Shown: positions 8,638 through 17,110 of the stretch, in pieces
Numbering within the stretch: position 1 is the stretch's first letter
Layout of the letters: every line of letters begins with the position of its first letter
NCBI RefSeq assembly: GCF_000010345.1
Contig: NC_009663.1
Span: forward strand, 992,001 to 1,056,000
Direction: 5' to 3'
Length of the DNA stretch: 64,000 nt
From: Sulfurovum sp. NBC37-1
GTDB taxonomy: Bacteria; Campylobacterota; Campylobacteria; Campylobacterales; Sulfurovaceae
The notes under the pieces: generated by a model
The model's database searches: none
What the model was told of the DNA's origin: nothing
The model's input: the letters and a program-made list of their open reading frames with translations, nothing else
Made by a program: the position numbers and the translations under genes

Positions 8638-9252
8638 ATGAAGAATATGCAGGAACTGATCGACTCGATGATCGTTGGCGGTGCTTTGCGAACACCCCGG
8701 ATCATCGAGGCATTCAAGAAAGTAGACAGAAAAAACTTCATTCCTGAATCATTCGGGGAGTATATTTACATCGATGCCCCTCTGCCCATAGGAAACGACC
8801 AGACGATCTCACAACCCTCCACTGTAGCTTTCATGCTCGAACTGTTGGAGCCGTACGAAGATGAGAGAATACTCGATATCGGTTCAGGGTCGGGATGGAC
8901 AACGGCACTGCTCTGCAGCATCGCAGGAAAAAGCGGAAGTGTGCAGGGGTTGGAGAGGGTAGAGAGTCTTGTCGAAGTGGGAAAGCACAATCTTTCAAAG
9001 TTCGATTTCGGTCCCCACTGCAGCATTCAAAAGGCGGGAAAAGCGCTGGGAAGGCCGGGTGAGACCTTCGACAGAATACTGGTCTCTGCCAGCAGCAGTG
9101 AGATACCAGAGGAACTTTTTACCCAGTTGAAAACGGGTGGTGTACTGGTCATTCCGGTGAGAAACTCCATCTTCCGTTTCAGAAAGCTCTCTGACGGCAG
9201 CATCTCCAAAGAGGAGTACCCTGGATTCCGTTTCGTACCGCTGATCTATTGA
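8638..9252 (+). CDS. pcm: Protein-L-isoaspartate O-methyltransferase
   Basis: This 204-residue class I SAM-dependent methyltransferase shows the Pcm pattern: an N-terminal segment AFKKVDRKNFIPE, then IGNDQTISQPSTVAFMLELLEP, then the SAM loop LDIGSGSGWTTALL. It repairs isoaspartyl residues that form in ageing proteins by methylating them in the cytoplasm. I chose ATG 8638 because it lies one base after the amrB stop with GGGAGAG just upstream; an in-frame start at 8614 would overlap amrB needlessly. The protein is slightly short and ends soon after the last strand. Coupling to amrB suggests a stress or maintenance context. Confidence 0.88.
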   Translation: MKNMQELIDSMIVGGALRTPRIIEAFKKVDRKNFIPESFGEYIYIDAPLPIGNDQTISQPSTVAFMLELLEPYEDERILDIGSGSGWTTALLCSIAGKSGSVQGLERVESLVEVGKHNLSKFDFGPHCSIQKAGKALGRPGETFDRILVSASSSEIPEELFTQLKTGGVLVIPVRNSIFRFRKLSDGSISKEEYPGFRFVPLIY

Positions 9253-9262
9253 TTATCTCGGA

Positions 9263-10249
9263 TTATTTTACCGATTCTGCGATCAGGTAGATTGCTACAC
9301 CGTAGTTGGCCGAGTTGTTGTAGCGTGTGAGCACTCTGAAGTTGGTTGTTCCCAGCCAGAGGTCGTCATGTGTTCTGTTGCGTGTTTTGACGAGATAGGC
9401 TTTATTCCATGGGAAAGGCTGTGCAGGAGTGACCCCCGCCTTTCTAATGGTACTCATGGGAAGCATACGTTTATGAGAGGTACGCAGCCGCGTAAAACGT
9501 TTGCCGCCTTTGTATCTGGCAGGAATGACGGCGGGCATTCCTTTTTCCCACCGGTTCTTGTGCATGAAGGATGCGATCGAGCCTATACAGTCCTCTATAT
9601 CCCATACACTGGCACCGTCACCGTCGAAATCCCTATTGAAGCGGCGGGCGACCGAAGGGACCTGCTGCACACAGCCCATAGCTCCGGCAAAGGAACCCTG
9701 CAGTTTTGTAATGTCGTACTTCTTTTCCCTGGCAAAGAGAAAGAGGTGTTTGAGTTCACTCTTGAAGAACTTTTGCATACGGTTTTTATGAAAGGCAAGC
9801 GTGGCAAGGGCATCGAGAATGTTGTAATCCCCCGTATAGTTCCCAAAACGGCTCTCTACGCCTAAAAAGCCGACAATGTAGTCCATATCTACCCCATAAG
9901 CTCTTTCGGCCTTTTTCAGCATCCTGTAGTGCTTTCGTTTGAAGGCTTTTGCCTCTTTGAATGTTTCCGGATTGACCACATGCAGTTTGAAGCGTTCCCA
10001 GCTTCCCACAGTCGTGTTCTTCTTGAACTTTCCCGTATAGCGTGCCAGTGTGTCCCTGTCAAGCCTGGCATGCTTAAATACCTTTCTCAGATAACTCTCA
10101 CTGAAGCCGTAGCGTGTATGCATCATTCTGATGAAACGCTGGACATCGGGTTTGGAGAGGTAGTCGTACCTGACAGGCGGCCGGTCATCGTTGGCCAGCA
10201 GGAAGAGGGGGATCATCGTAATGAGAAGGAGTAGTTTAAGCGGTCGCAC
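9263..10249 (-). CDS. Lytic murein transglycosylase, MltB-like
   Basis: This 328-residue protein has an N-terminal signal peptide (hydrophobic segment ending in LLAND; no lipobox cysteine). An SLT_2/MltB domain follows with the catalytic glutamate in FLGVESRFG near residue 132. The usual GAMG..Q.MPS motif appears as GAMGCVQQVPS. Such enzymes cleave peptidoglycan between MurNAc and GlcNAc, leaving 1,6-anhydroMurNAc. It likely acts in the periplasm. The start overlaps the 3' end of the CitE-like gene by 14 nt, implying an operon. It is convergent with pcm, with only 10 nt between the stops. Other wall-active genes lie nearby (NamZ, GH20). Confidence 0.88.
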   Translation of the reverse strand: MRPLKLLLLITMIPLFLLANDDRPPVRYDYLSKPDVQRFIRMMHTRYGFSESYLRKVFKHARLDRDTLARYTGKFKKNTTVGSWERFKLHVVNPETFKEAKAFKRKHYRMLKKAERAYGVDMDYIVGFLGVESRFGNYTGDYNILDALATLAFHKNRMQKFFKSELKHLFLFAREKKYDITKLQGSFAGAMGCVQQVPSVARRFNRDFDGDGASVWDIEDCIGSIASFMHKNRWEKGMPAVIPARYKGGKRFTRLRTSHKRMLPMSTIRKAGVTPAQPFPWNKAYLVKTRNRTHDDLWLGTTNFRVLTRYNNSANYGVAIYLIAESVK

Positions 10250-11153
10250 ATTGTTCTCCTATATTATTTAGTATCAATAGAGCATCCCGATAGATCGGCT
10301 CATCAATGAATCCATATTTCCCATCCATGAAACCGTTGATGCCCTGAGCAGAATGTTCTTCGAAGACAGATTTGATGTGCCGTGCCCTTTCAATTTCATA
10401 TTCATTAATACTAAAAACAGTATTGGCGATATCGACCTGCTTGGGCCCCATACATGCTTTACCTTCAAATCCCATCTTCTTTTCATGTTCACACCAGGCT
10501 CTGAAGGTTTCTGTATCGTTGTACTCCTGGAACATGAAGGAGATGGGGTGTATGCCGGCTGTTCTGGCATCCACAAGGAACTTTGAGAGAATGTAATCGA
10601 TGGTCGGGTTGCCGAGCGTGACGATGGACTGCGGCAATCCCAGTGAAGTTAGGAGGTCGAGTATGCCAAGGTTGGCCATGGTGAGCCGTTCATCGATGCG
10701 GAGTTTAGCAAGGTCCTTGAACGCCTCTTTGGTCTCAAGGGAGATATGCAGTTCCTTATTGTCAGAGAGCAGTGTAAGTGCCTTGGCTATCTCAGTTTGG
10801 TCCTTTACCTTGGCCACACGTATGGCATCGAAGCCAAAATCGTTCAAAAAGCTTATCTCCTCGGCACCGCCTTCATCGAGGGGATTGGTACGTACGATAA
10901 TGAAAGAGTTGCTCGACTCCATATGGGAGAGGAAAAGGGCGATGTTATGCAGTGCTTCTTTTTTACGGCTGGGCGCAATGGCATCTTCGAGATTGAGGGT
11001 GATCATGTCCGCAGGGCTTTCGTCCATTCGGTTGAGATGCTTTAGGTTCAGAGGGTTGAGCATCATGTTGGAGCGCCTGCGTTGATTGGAACAGGGGGGT
11101 TTCTTTTTGCTGCCAAAGATTTTGGGGATTGTTTCAAGGTTTTCAAATATCAT
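10236..11153 (-). CDS. HpcH/HpaI aldolase / CitE-like (citrate lyase beta family) protein
   Basis: This 305-residue TIM-barrel protein shows the CitE-family opening RRSNMMLNPLN, where CitE proteins have RSxLFVPG. LNLEDAIAPSRK follows, then an IIVRTNPL segment like the family IRVN motif. A later stretch, FEGKACMGPKQVDIAN, matches the GKxxIHPxQI region of CitE proteins. Members cleave or form C-C bonds in CoA thioesters such as malyl-CoA or citramalyl-CoA; the substrate is not decided. No CitD or CitF genes are adjacent, so it is not part of a standard citrate lyase. The start is chosen upstream of the RRSNMM block because that block is part of the fold. Confidence 0.75.
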   Translation of the reverse strand: MIFENLETIPKIFGSKKKPPCSNQRRRSNMMLNPLNLKHLNRMDESPADMITLNLEDAIAPSRKKEALHNIALFLSHMESSNSFIIVRTNPLDEGGAEEISFLNDFGFDAIRVAKVKDQTEIAKALTLLSDNKELHISLETKEAFKDLAKLRIDERLTMANLGILDLLTSLGLPQSIVTLGNPTIDYILSKFLVDARTAGIHPISFMFQEYNDTETFRAWCEHEKKMGFEGKACMGPKQVDIANTVFSINEYEIERARHIKSVFEEHSAQGINGFMDGKYGFIDEPIYRDALLILNNIGEQCATA

Positions 11154-11222
11154 GAAGTAATCATATCAAAACTTATCCCAAAACGATATAATACTTTCCA
11201 AATACAATCCAAGGTCTGTGAA

Positions 11223-12167
11223 ATGAGACGATCTTTTTTTCTGATGCTTATCATGACGTTCTCGCTGTTTGCAAGGTACGAGGCTGTTCCCGCGGGGAAC
11301 TGTCCTGCCTTCAACAATATGAAGCATACACAGAACAGCCATGATGTCCACCTGAATACCAGCCGGGAATATACCGTACTTCAGCATCACAAAGGACAGT
11401 TCCTGGTATTGGTCAAAGGGGAACAGCCTGCACAGAGATGGGTTGACGAGTGCTGCTTCTCAACGAAGAAAGATACGTCAGATACGTATAATACTAAAAA
11501 ATATGAAACCAGCGGGGAGCCCCAAGATTTACTTTTGGCACTCTCCTGGCACAATGCCTTCTGCGAAACACACCGCAACAGAAAAGAGTGTCGGCAGCCA
11601 CTGTTTGGTTTTGCTTCGAAGCGTTACAGTGAGAGCCATTTCGTACTTCATGGACTCTGGCCGCAGCCGCAGAACAACAGTTACTGCGATGTCGATGCCT
11701 CACTGGTTACGCTGGACAGGCACGGGCAGTGGAACAGATTGCCTCATTTGGCACTGAGTGAGCGTACCATTGGCGGTTTGTCGCACTTTATGCCAGGATT
11801 CTCCTCCAACCTGCATCGTCACGAGTGGATCAGGCACGGTACCTGCTACGGAAAAGATGCAGAGCATTACTTCAGAGATATCATCGCCTTGATGGAGCAG
11901 TTCGAGCAGAGTGGGGTCAATGAGTATTTTGTGAAGAACCAGGGCAAAAGGGTAACGCTTGCTCAGGTACGCCATCTTTTTGACAGGCGTTTTGGCCCGG
12001 GCAGCGGTAAGCGGGTGGAGATGAAGTGCAGGCAGGGGCTTGTTACCGAACTCTGGCTGCATCTTGGCAGCAAAGGGGATGACCTTGCTTCAATGCTTAA
12101 AAACGGAAAGCCGGTACGAAGCCGATGCCAGAGCGGCATCGTCGACAGGGCGGGTTATGGCAAGTAA
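11223..12167 (+). CDS. Secreted ribonuclease T2 family protein
   Basis: From ATG 11223 the protein has 314 residues. It opens with a signal peptide (MRRSFFLMLIMTFSLFARYEA), and the C-terminal two-thirds are an RNase T2 domain. Both catalytic segments are visible: CAS1 FVLHGLWPQ and CAS2 HEWIRHGTC, supplying the two histidines and the glutamate that cleave RNA through a 2',3'-cyclic phosphate. Many cysteines fit an exported, disulfide-bonded enzyme. An in-frame start at 11082 is rejected because the signal peptide begins at 11223. The stop overlaps the helicase start by 11 nt. The likely role is periplasmic RNA turnover or scavenging. Confidence 0.9.
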   Translation: MRRSFFLMLIMTFSLFARYEAVPAGNCPAFNNMKHTQNSHDVHLNTSREYTVLQHHKGQFLVLVKGEQPAQRWVDECCFSTKKDTSDTYNTKKYETSGEPQDLLLALSWHNAFCETHRNRKECRQPLFGFASKRYSESHFVLHGLWPQPQNNSYCDVDASLVTLDRHGQWNRLPHLALSERTIGGLSHFMPGFSSNLHRHEWIRHGTCYGKDAEHYFRDIIALMEQFEQSGVNEYFVKNQGKRVTLAQVRHLFDRRFGPGSGKRVEMKCRQGLVTELWLHLGSKGDDLASMLKNGKPVRSRCQSGIVDRAGYGK

Positions 12168-13446
12168 AACTGATGTACTTGAAGCACTGAAACATTCCAA
12201 TGTCTTTCTGACCGGAGGTGCGGGGGTAGGGAAAAGCTACATTACCAACGAAGTGATCTCTGACTACAGAAAACGCGGAAAACAGGTGGTGGCACTGGGT
12301 TCGACAGGCGTGAGCGCCGTGAACATCGGGGGGTTTACCGTACACAGTTTTTTTGCTTTTGGTATCGCCTCTAATTTCGATGAACTTGCCGTTTCGGACA
12401 AACGTGCCAAAAAGCGCCTGAGTAATCTTAAAAAAGTTCTCAAGGCCACCGATCTGATCATCATCGACGAGATCTCGATGGTCAGTACCGACCTGCTTGA
12501 CATGATCGCTTATCGGCTCAACAATTACGGCTATCTGGGCAAAGTACTTTTTGTGGGAGACTTCTTTCAGCTGCCGCCGGTGCAGAAACAGAACAAACGC
12601 AACGATGTCTTCGGTGAGAAACTCTATGCCTTCGAGAGCATGGCGTGGGAACGTTTCGATCTGACGGTCATCGAATTGACCGAAATGAAACGGACACAGG
12701 ATGCGGAGTTCACACACATCCTTTCCAAAGTACGCAAGGGTGTCTGCGACGAAGAGGTAGTACAGTACATGATGCGCCTCTGGAACAATGAAGGCCTGGA
12801 AAAGGACCCGACCTGTCTTTATGGCCGAAATCTTGAGGTCGAACAGACCAACCGTGCCAGGATCAACGAACTTGAGACTGAAGAGACCATCCTTTTTGCC
12901 AATATCGAAATGTTCGGCAAGGTACACGAAAAGAAACTGGCAGGGTGGAAGAATATGCTGCCCGTCCCCGAACAGCTGACCCTTAAAGAGGGCGTGCCCA
13001 TTCTCTTTACCGTGAATAAATGGGGCAAATTCGTCAACGGGGAGCGGGGAATACTCAAAAAGATAGAAGAGGACTACCTCATTGTCGAGAAGGAGGATGA
13101 GTACGTCCGTGTGGAACGCCATGACTTCGACCTGCTCGATATGGCTGTCAGGGAGGATGGTACCATCGAAACGATGTCTCTGGCTACCCTCTCGCAGTTC
13201 CCGCTGAAGCTCGCCTATGCCGTGACCATCCACAAGTCGCAGGGCATGAGCATCGACAATCTGGTGTGCAATGTGGACAACATCTTCGCGCCAAGCCAGT
13301 TCTACGTAGCCATTTCAAGGGCCATCGACCCCAAACGGCTGAAGATCGATTTCAGCCGGGGTGACCTTTCACAGTATCTGCAGCGGGTGATCCATGTGGA
13401 TCAGAGAGTGGTAGCGTATTACCGGGACCTGCCCGTTATGGAATAG
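12157..13446 (+). CDS. Pif1/RecD-like superfamily 1B helicase
   Basis: From ATG 12157 this 429-residue protein carries Walker A LTGGAGVGKS near residues 16-25, motif Ia VVALGSTGVSA, Walker B IIIDEISMV, motif III VLFVGDFFQLPPV and the C-terminal AVTIHKSQGMS plus FYVAISRA motifs. This is the Pif1/Dda/RecD-type 5'-3' DNA helicase layout. Domain 2 is compact, with no extra nuclease or protein-interaction domain visible. It is expected to unwind DNA in repair or replication. The start overlaps the RNase T2 stop by 11 nt, so the two are co-expressed although their functions seem unrelated. An upstream in-frame start at 12040 would lie deep inside the RNase gene. Confidence 0.85.
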   Translation: MASKTDVLEALKHSNVFLTGGAGVGKSYITNEVISDYRKRGKQVVALGSTGVSAVNIGGFTVHSFFAFGIASNFDELAVSDKRAKKRLSNLKKVLKATDLIIIDEISMVSTDLLDMIAYRLNNYGYLGKVLFVGDFFQLPPVQKQNKRNDVFGEKLYAFESMAWERFDLTVIELTEMKRTQDAEFTHILSKVRKGVCDEEVVQYMMRLWNNEGLEKDPTCLYGRNLEVEQTNRARINELETEETILFANIEMFGKVHEKKLAGWKNMLPVPEQLTLKEGVPILFTVNKWGKFVNGERGILKKIEEDYLIVEKEDEYVRVERHDFDLLDMAVREDGTIETMSLATLSQFPLKLAYAVTIHKSQGMSIDNLVCNVDNIFAPSQFYVAISRAIDPKRLKIDFSRGDLSQYLQRVIHVDQRVVAYYRDLPVME

Positions 13447-13458
13447 GACAGTGTGATC

Positions 13459-14634
13459 ATGGGTATTGTAAAAAAAACCGTACAGATCATAGGGATATGC
13501 CTCCTTTTTTCAGCTGCACTTCTTGCAGGGAAGATCACGCCGGCGGCTGAACGTCCCGAATTGTATCTGCCGCTCTTAAAAGGGAAGAAGGTCGCGCTGG
13601 TGGTCAATCACTCCTCTTTGGCCGGTGGAATACATCTTGTGGATTATCTGTTGAAACATGGTATCAAGGTCAAAAAGATCTTCGTGCCGGAGCATGGTTT
13701 TCGCGGAACGGCAGATGCAGGTGCACATCTTGGGAACAGCCGTGACCGAAGCACGGGACTGCCTATCGTTTCTCTCTATGGTAAGCATAAAAAACCCACC
13801 AGAAAGGACCTGAAGGGGATCGATCTGATCCTTTTCGACATACAGGATGTGGGTGTACGGTTCTATACTTATCTCTCGACATTGCATTATGTCATGGAAG
13901 CGGGAGCTGAGCAGCGCATTGAGGTCATGGTCCTGGACAGGCCCAATCCCAATGGGCATTACATCGATGGTCCTGTTCTAAAGAAGAAATACCGCTCTTT
14001 TGTCGGCCTTGACCCGGTGCCGGTCGTGTACGGCATGACCATCGGGGAGTATGCCAGAATGCTCAATGGAGAGAGGTGGCTGAAGCATGGTGTACAGGCG
14101 AATCTAACCGTCATACCCCTGAAGAACTATACCCATGGCTCCTTCTACTCCCTGCCTGTCAAACCCTCTCCCAATCTGCCAAACGACAGGGCGGTGATGC
14201 TCTACCCCTCACTGGCATTCTTTGAGGGAACGGTCATCTCTGCAGGCCGAGGGAGCGCCAAGCCTTTTCAACTCTACGGGGCACCCAAATACAGGGTTAA
14301 AAAATTCTCATTTGTGCCAAGGTCGAGACCCGGGGCCAGATACCCAAAGTACAAAGGAAAGCGGTGTTACGGGGTTGATCTGAGCAGAGTGGACATGGGA
14401 AAAGAACGTCGCAGAAAGCGGCTGAACCTCTCTTATCTGCGGGATGCCTATACCAAGTACATCGATAAAAAGCATTTTTTCCTCAGGAACGGTTTTTTTG
14501 ACAGGCTGGCAGGAACGGATCAGTTACGAGAACAGATCATTTCCGGAGCTTCCGAGGCAGCAATACGAAAAAGCTGGGAAAAAGACCTTCGAAAGTTCAG
14601 AAAGGTACGTGCAAAATATCTTCTCTATCCGTAA
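13459..14634 (+). CDS. namZ: Exo-beta-N-acetylmuramidase NamZ-like (DUF1343)
   Basis: This protein of about 391 residues has a signal peptide (IGICLLFSAALLAG) and a DUF1343 domain: KVALVVNHSSL, FVPEHGFRG, a Asp-rich ILFDIQDVGVRFYTY segment and LDRPNPNG. DUF1343 proteins include NamZ, which removes terminal MurNAc from the non-reducing end of peptidoglycan fragments. ATG 13459 has AGGA 10 nt upstream; GTG 13453 is an alternative two codons earlier. It follows the helicase stop by 12 nt and faces a GH20 hexosaminidase across a repeat element. Exported NamZ plus GH20 could strip MurNAc and GlcNAc alternately from wall fragments. Confidence 0.85.
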   Translation: MGIVKKTVQIIGICLLFSAALLAGKITPAAERPELYLPLLKGKKVALVVNHSSLAGGIHLVDYLLKHGIKVKKIFVPEHGFRGTADAGAHLGNSRDRSTGLPIVSLYGKHKKPTRKDLKGIDLILFDIQDVGVRFYTYLSTLHYVMEAGAEQRIEVMVLDRPNPNGHYIDGPVLKKKYRSFVGLDPVPVVYGMTIGEYARMLNGERWLKHGVQANLTVIPLKNYTHGSFYSLPVKPSPNLPNDRAVMLYPSLAFFEGTVISAGRGSAKPFQLYGAPKYRVKKFSFVPRSRPGARYPKYKGKRCYGVDLSRVDMGKERRRKRLNLSYLRDAYTKYIDKKHFFLRNGFFDRLAGTDQLREQIISGASEAAIRKSWEKDLRKFRKVRAKYLLYP

Positions 14635-14645
14635 TATGATTGGGA

Positions 14646-14749
14646 TCGCGTAGGGTGCTGTCCCCTGACAGCACCAATTAAGCCATGCATAAACAACATT
14701 TTTTTATGATTGATTTTTGGTGCCATAGGGACACGGACACCCTACGCGA
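14646..14749. repeat. REP-like pair (BIME) between convergent namZ and GH20 genes
   Basis: A 12-bp inverted repeat TCGCGTAGGGTG lies at 14646-14657, with its complement at 14738-14749. The left unit is GTAG (14650-14653) plus a perfect hairpin: stem GGTGCTGTC 14654-14662, loop CCCT, stem 14667-14675. The right unit (14719-14745, opposite orientation) has a weaker hairpin and also ends in the complement of GTAG. A GTAG head plus hairpin in inverted pairs is the layout of REP/BIME elements mobilised by REP-associated (Y1) transposases; one such gene lies at 58144. It may also act as a bidirectional terminator for the convergent genes. Confidence 0.65.
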
Positions 14750-14758
14750 GTTATCGTA

Positions 14759-16393
14759 TTATGGTCTGTAATGGATATTCTGGATCTGTAACCTCTTAAG
14801 GCCTCTATTTTTAACCCGCTTCCGAAAATCCTTCCAATTCCGCCTCTTTTGCTCCGTCCATGCCACTTCCGAGAGGGCAAAGCTCCTGGGCCATGCCAGG
14901 TAGTCGGCTATCTTTTCATTGAGTAGTGTTTCCGACCAAAGGCAGGCCTGTACACCTTTGAGATAGCGGGAACTTCCGGGGTTGAAGCTGTAGGTCTTTC
15001 TTGTGCTGACAGGTGTGGACCAGGTGTGCCCCGGCTCTTTTTTGCTTCTGACGTACTGCTGGTCGAAGTAGAGGTACTGTACCGGTGCCATGATGGCATT
15101 GCGATGCTTCTTTATGATCTTGAAGCCCGCTTTTGGGCTTTTCCATGCCATGAAGATATCACCCTGCCGCAGTCTCGGTTTTCCTGAAAGAACCTCCTGC
15201 CAGGCGATCATCTTTTTGCCGTGTTTTGCAAGGATACTGTCCATTCTGCCAAAAAAATAATTCTGTATTTCCCTGGTATGCTTCAAACCTTTTTTACGCA
15301 TCAGTTCCTTCACTGCAGGCGATCCGCTCCATGCCCCTTTTGGAACTTCGTCGCCTCCCAGATGGATGTATCCGAAAGGAAAGAGCCTGCTGACCTCGGT
15401 AATGACATTGTCCAGAAAGATGTAAGTGCTGTCCATTCCGGGGTTGATCGTATTGTTGCTGACCCTCTGTACGGAGTGGTAACGGCTTTTGTCTTTGGGG
15501 TCCTGCAACAGTTTGGAATAGGCTGTAATGGCCGCTTTACTGTGGCCGGGCATGTCTATCTCCGGCAGTATCTCTATGGAACGGGCTTTGGCATAGGCGA
15601 CGATCTCTCTGATGTCACTTTGGGTGTAGTACCCTGACTGTATCCTGTTCTTCGGTCCGCGCATGGCTGGAAAAGTGGAGAATGGCAGCTTCGTTCCCGG
15701 TCCGCGCTTCGCGCCTACCTTCGTGAGCAGCGGATACTTCTTGATCTCGATGCGCCACCCCTCATCATCGGTCAGGTGCCAGTGGAAGCGGTTGAGTTTC
15801 TGCTGTGCCATACGGTCTATGAACTTTTTGATATAGGCGTTGGAGAAGAAGTTTCGCGAGACATCGAGCATCATGCCCCGCCAGCGGTAACGCGGATAGT
15901 CCTCGATGGTGCAGGAGGAGATCTGCCACTGCCTGATCTTCCTGCCTTTCGCATTGCGCCAAATAGCCGGATCCATCAGCTGCATCAGTGAAATGACCGC
16001 ATAGAAAAAACCGGCCCTGTCTCTTGCTTCGATACTGATCTGCTCTTTGTCTATTCTGAGTCTGTAGGCTTCGGGTTTTCTGATCTTTTTGGTGTTGTAG
16101 TGGAAGCGGATGGTATTTTTTGTGGATATAGTCTCTTTTTTCAGTGAGTAATCTGCATTCCGTTTCAAATGTTCCTGCAGATAGCGTATGGCATTGTCGG
16201 CTAGAGGGGTATCGGAGCGGTAACGACTCTGTTTATTCAGTTGAAATTCACCGCTGCCCTTGATGAGTTTCTGGGGTTTGGGAATGATGACATTGATATT
16301 GTACTGTGCAAACAGAATGTGCGGTACGGCGATACAAATCCATAGCATCAAGATCAGTGGTGACATCATGAAGTACTTTTTAAAAGGATTCAC
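14759..16393 (-). CDS. Glycoside hydrolase family 20 beta-N-acetylhexosaminidase
   Basis: This protein of about 544 residues has an N-terminal hydrophobic export segment (LILMLWICIAVPHILFAQ), a GH20b-like N-domain and a GH20 barrel. The catalytic Asp-Glu pair is visible in YIHLGGDEVPKGAW; other markers are RWRGMMLDVSR, FHWHLTDDEGW and PEIDMPGH. It should release terminal GlcNAc from chitin-like or peptidoglycan oligosaccharides in the periplasm or outside. I place the start at GTG 16393, because its GTG shares bases with the upstream stop (GTGA). In-frame codons up to 16435 and ATGs near 16369 are alternatives. It is coupled to the lipid-kinase-like gene and convergent with namZ. Confidence 0.88.
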   Translation of the reverse strand: MNPFKKYFMMSPLILMLWICIAVPHILFAQYNINVIIPKPQKLIKGSGEFQLNKQSRYRSDTPLADNAIRYLQEHLKRNADYSLKKETISTKNTIRFHYNTKKIRKPEAYRLRIDKEQISIEARDRAGFFYAVISLMQLMDPAIWRNAKGRKIRQWQISSCTIEDYPRYRWRGMMLDVSRNFFSNAYIKKFIDRMAQQKLNRFHWHLTDDEGWRIEIKKYPLLTKVGAKRGPGTKLPFSTFPAMRGPKNRIQSGYYTQSDIREIVAYAKARSIEILPEIDMPGHSKAAITAYSKLLQDPKDKSRYHSVQRVSNNTINPGMDSTYIFLDNVITEVSRLFPFGYIHLGGDEVPKGAWSGSPAVKELMRKKGLKHTREIQNYFFGRMDSILAKHGKKMIAWQEVLSGKPRLRQGDIFMAWKSPKAGFKIIKKHRNAIMAPVQYLYFDQQYVRSKKEPGHTWSTPVSTRKTYSFNPGSSRYLKGVQACLWSETLLNEKIADYLAWPRSFALSEVAWTEQKRRNWKDFRKRVKNRGLKRLQIQNIHYRP

Positions 16394-17076
16394 TGTTTCG
16401 TTACCACCCGCACGCTCCCTGCATGCCTGATGCACAAATGCCTTCCTTTGACATTTACGATGTCACCATCGAGTTCGATCATATTGTAGTCATTGTCAAG
16501 GTCTATATCGATCTCATGTACCTCACCGTAAAAACTCCCGAATTTTTTGATGAAACGCGCAGGAGTAAAGATGAAGAAACGTGTACTACTCATCAGCATG
16601 AACGGTGTCATGATGAGATGTACGGGGAAGAGGAAGATCACGGCGAGGATGTATTTGGCCATACCGTGTTTGAGCCAGCCGAAACGAAAAGTCTCAGAGA
16701 GGAAGATATGCTGCAGGTCACCCATGTTCCCGGCAGAGAAGAGGAAAAGTTCGTCATTCATTTTAAAGAGGTGGTGTTTCTGTGTTCTGGGTGTTTCGCC
16801 TTTGGTGAGCCTGTCGAGTACGGAACCGATCTCTGGAGCCCGGTGTATCCTGGCGACTACGTTGAAGGAACCGGTAGGGTTGAGAATGAAGGTGGGCACA
16901 CTGTTCAGGCTGTGAATCTGGTTCAGTACACGCCTGATGGTTCCGTCTCCGCCGTTGATGATGACGTAGTCATACTGCTCGAGATCATGGTGCTTGCGCA
17001 GTTCGGAGGTCTCGATGGAAGTGATGGCCAATGTGTGGTGGGAAAGCTGTTTCCCTATCGAGAGTATCTTCATCAT
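16390..17076 (-). CDS. Diacylglycerol/sphingosine kinase-like (DAGK_cat) protein
   Basis: This 228-residue protein has the DAGK catalytic signature: VIINGGDGTIRRVLNQ near residues 38-53 and NPTGSFNVVAR in place of the usual PxGTxNDFAR. A C-terminal beta domain ends in DGDIVNVKGRHL, as in YegS/LCB5-like proteins. A hydrophobic stretch near residues 140-165 could contact the membrane. Members phosphorylate diacylglycerol or related lipids. It is shorter than typical (about 290 residues), mainly at the N-terminus. Its stop overlaps the GH20 start (GTGA). It is divergent from the pqi operon by only 34 bp. The fold is fairly secure, the substrate unknown. Confidence 0.75.
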   Translation of the reverse strand: MMKILSIGKQLSHHTLAITSIETSELRKHHDLEQYDYVIINGGDGTIRRVLNQIHSLNSVPTFILNPTGSFNVVARIHRAPEIGSVLDRLTKGETPRTQKHHLFKMNDELFLFSAGNMGDLQHIFLSETFRFGWLKHGMAKYILAVIFLFPVHLIMTPFMLMSSTRFFIFTPARFIKKFGSFYGEVHEIDIDLDNDYNMIELDGDIVNVKGRHLCIRHAGSVRVVTKQ

Positions 17077-17097
17077 AGATCCTGTAGGTTAGTTGGC

Positions 17098-17103
17098 TAT
17101 AAT
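17098..17103 (+). promoter_or_regulatory. -10 box (TATAAT) 7 nt before the first pqiA-like ATG
   Basis: A perfect TATAAT ends 7 nt before the ATG at 17111, and no Shine-Dalgarno lies between. Transcription would begin at or beside the start codon. It lies in the 34-bp divergent spacer shared with the DAGK-like gene. No -35 hexamer is evident. Confidence 0.4.
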
Positions 17104-17110
17104 TATAGCC

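Noticed and set aside
12097-13233. 378-codon minus-strand open frame across the helicase gene
   Set aside because: Antisense of the complete helicase motif set; shadow frame.
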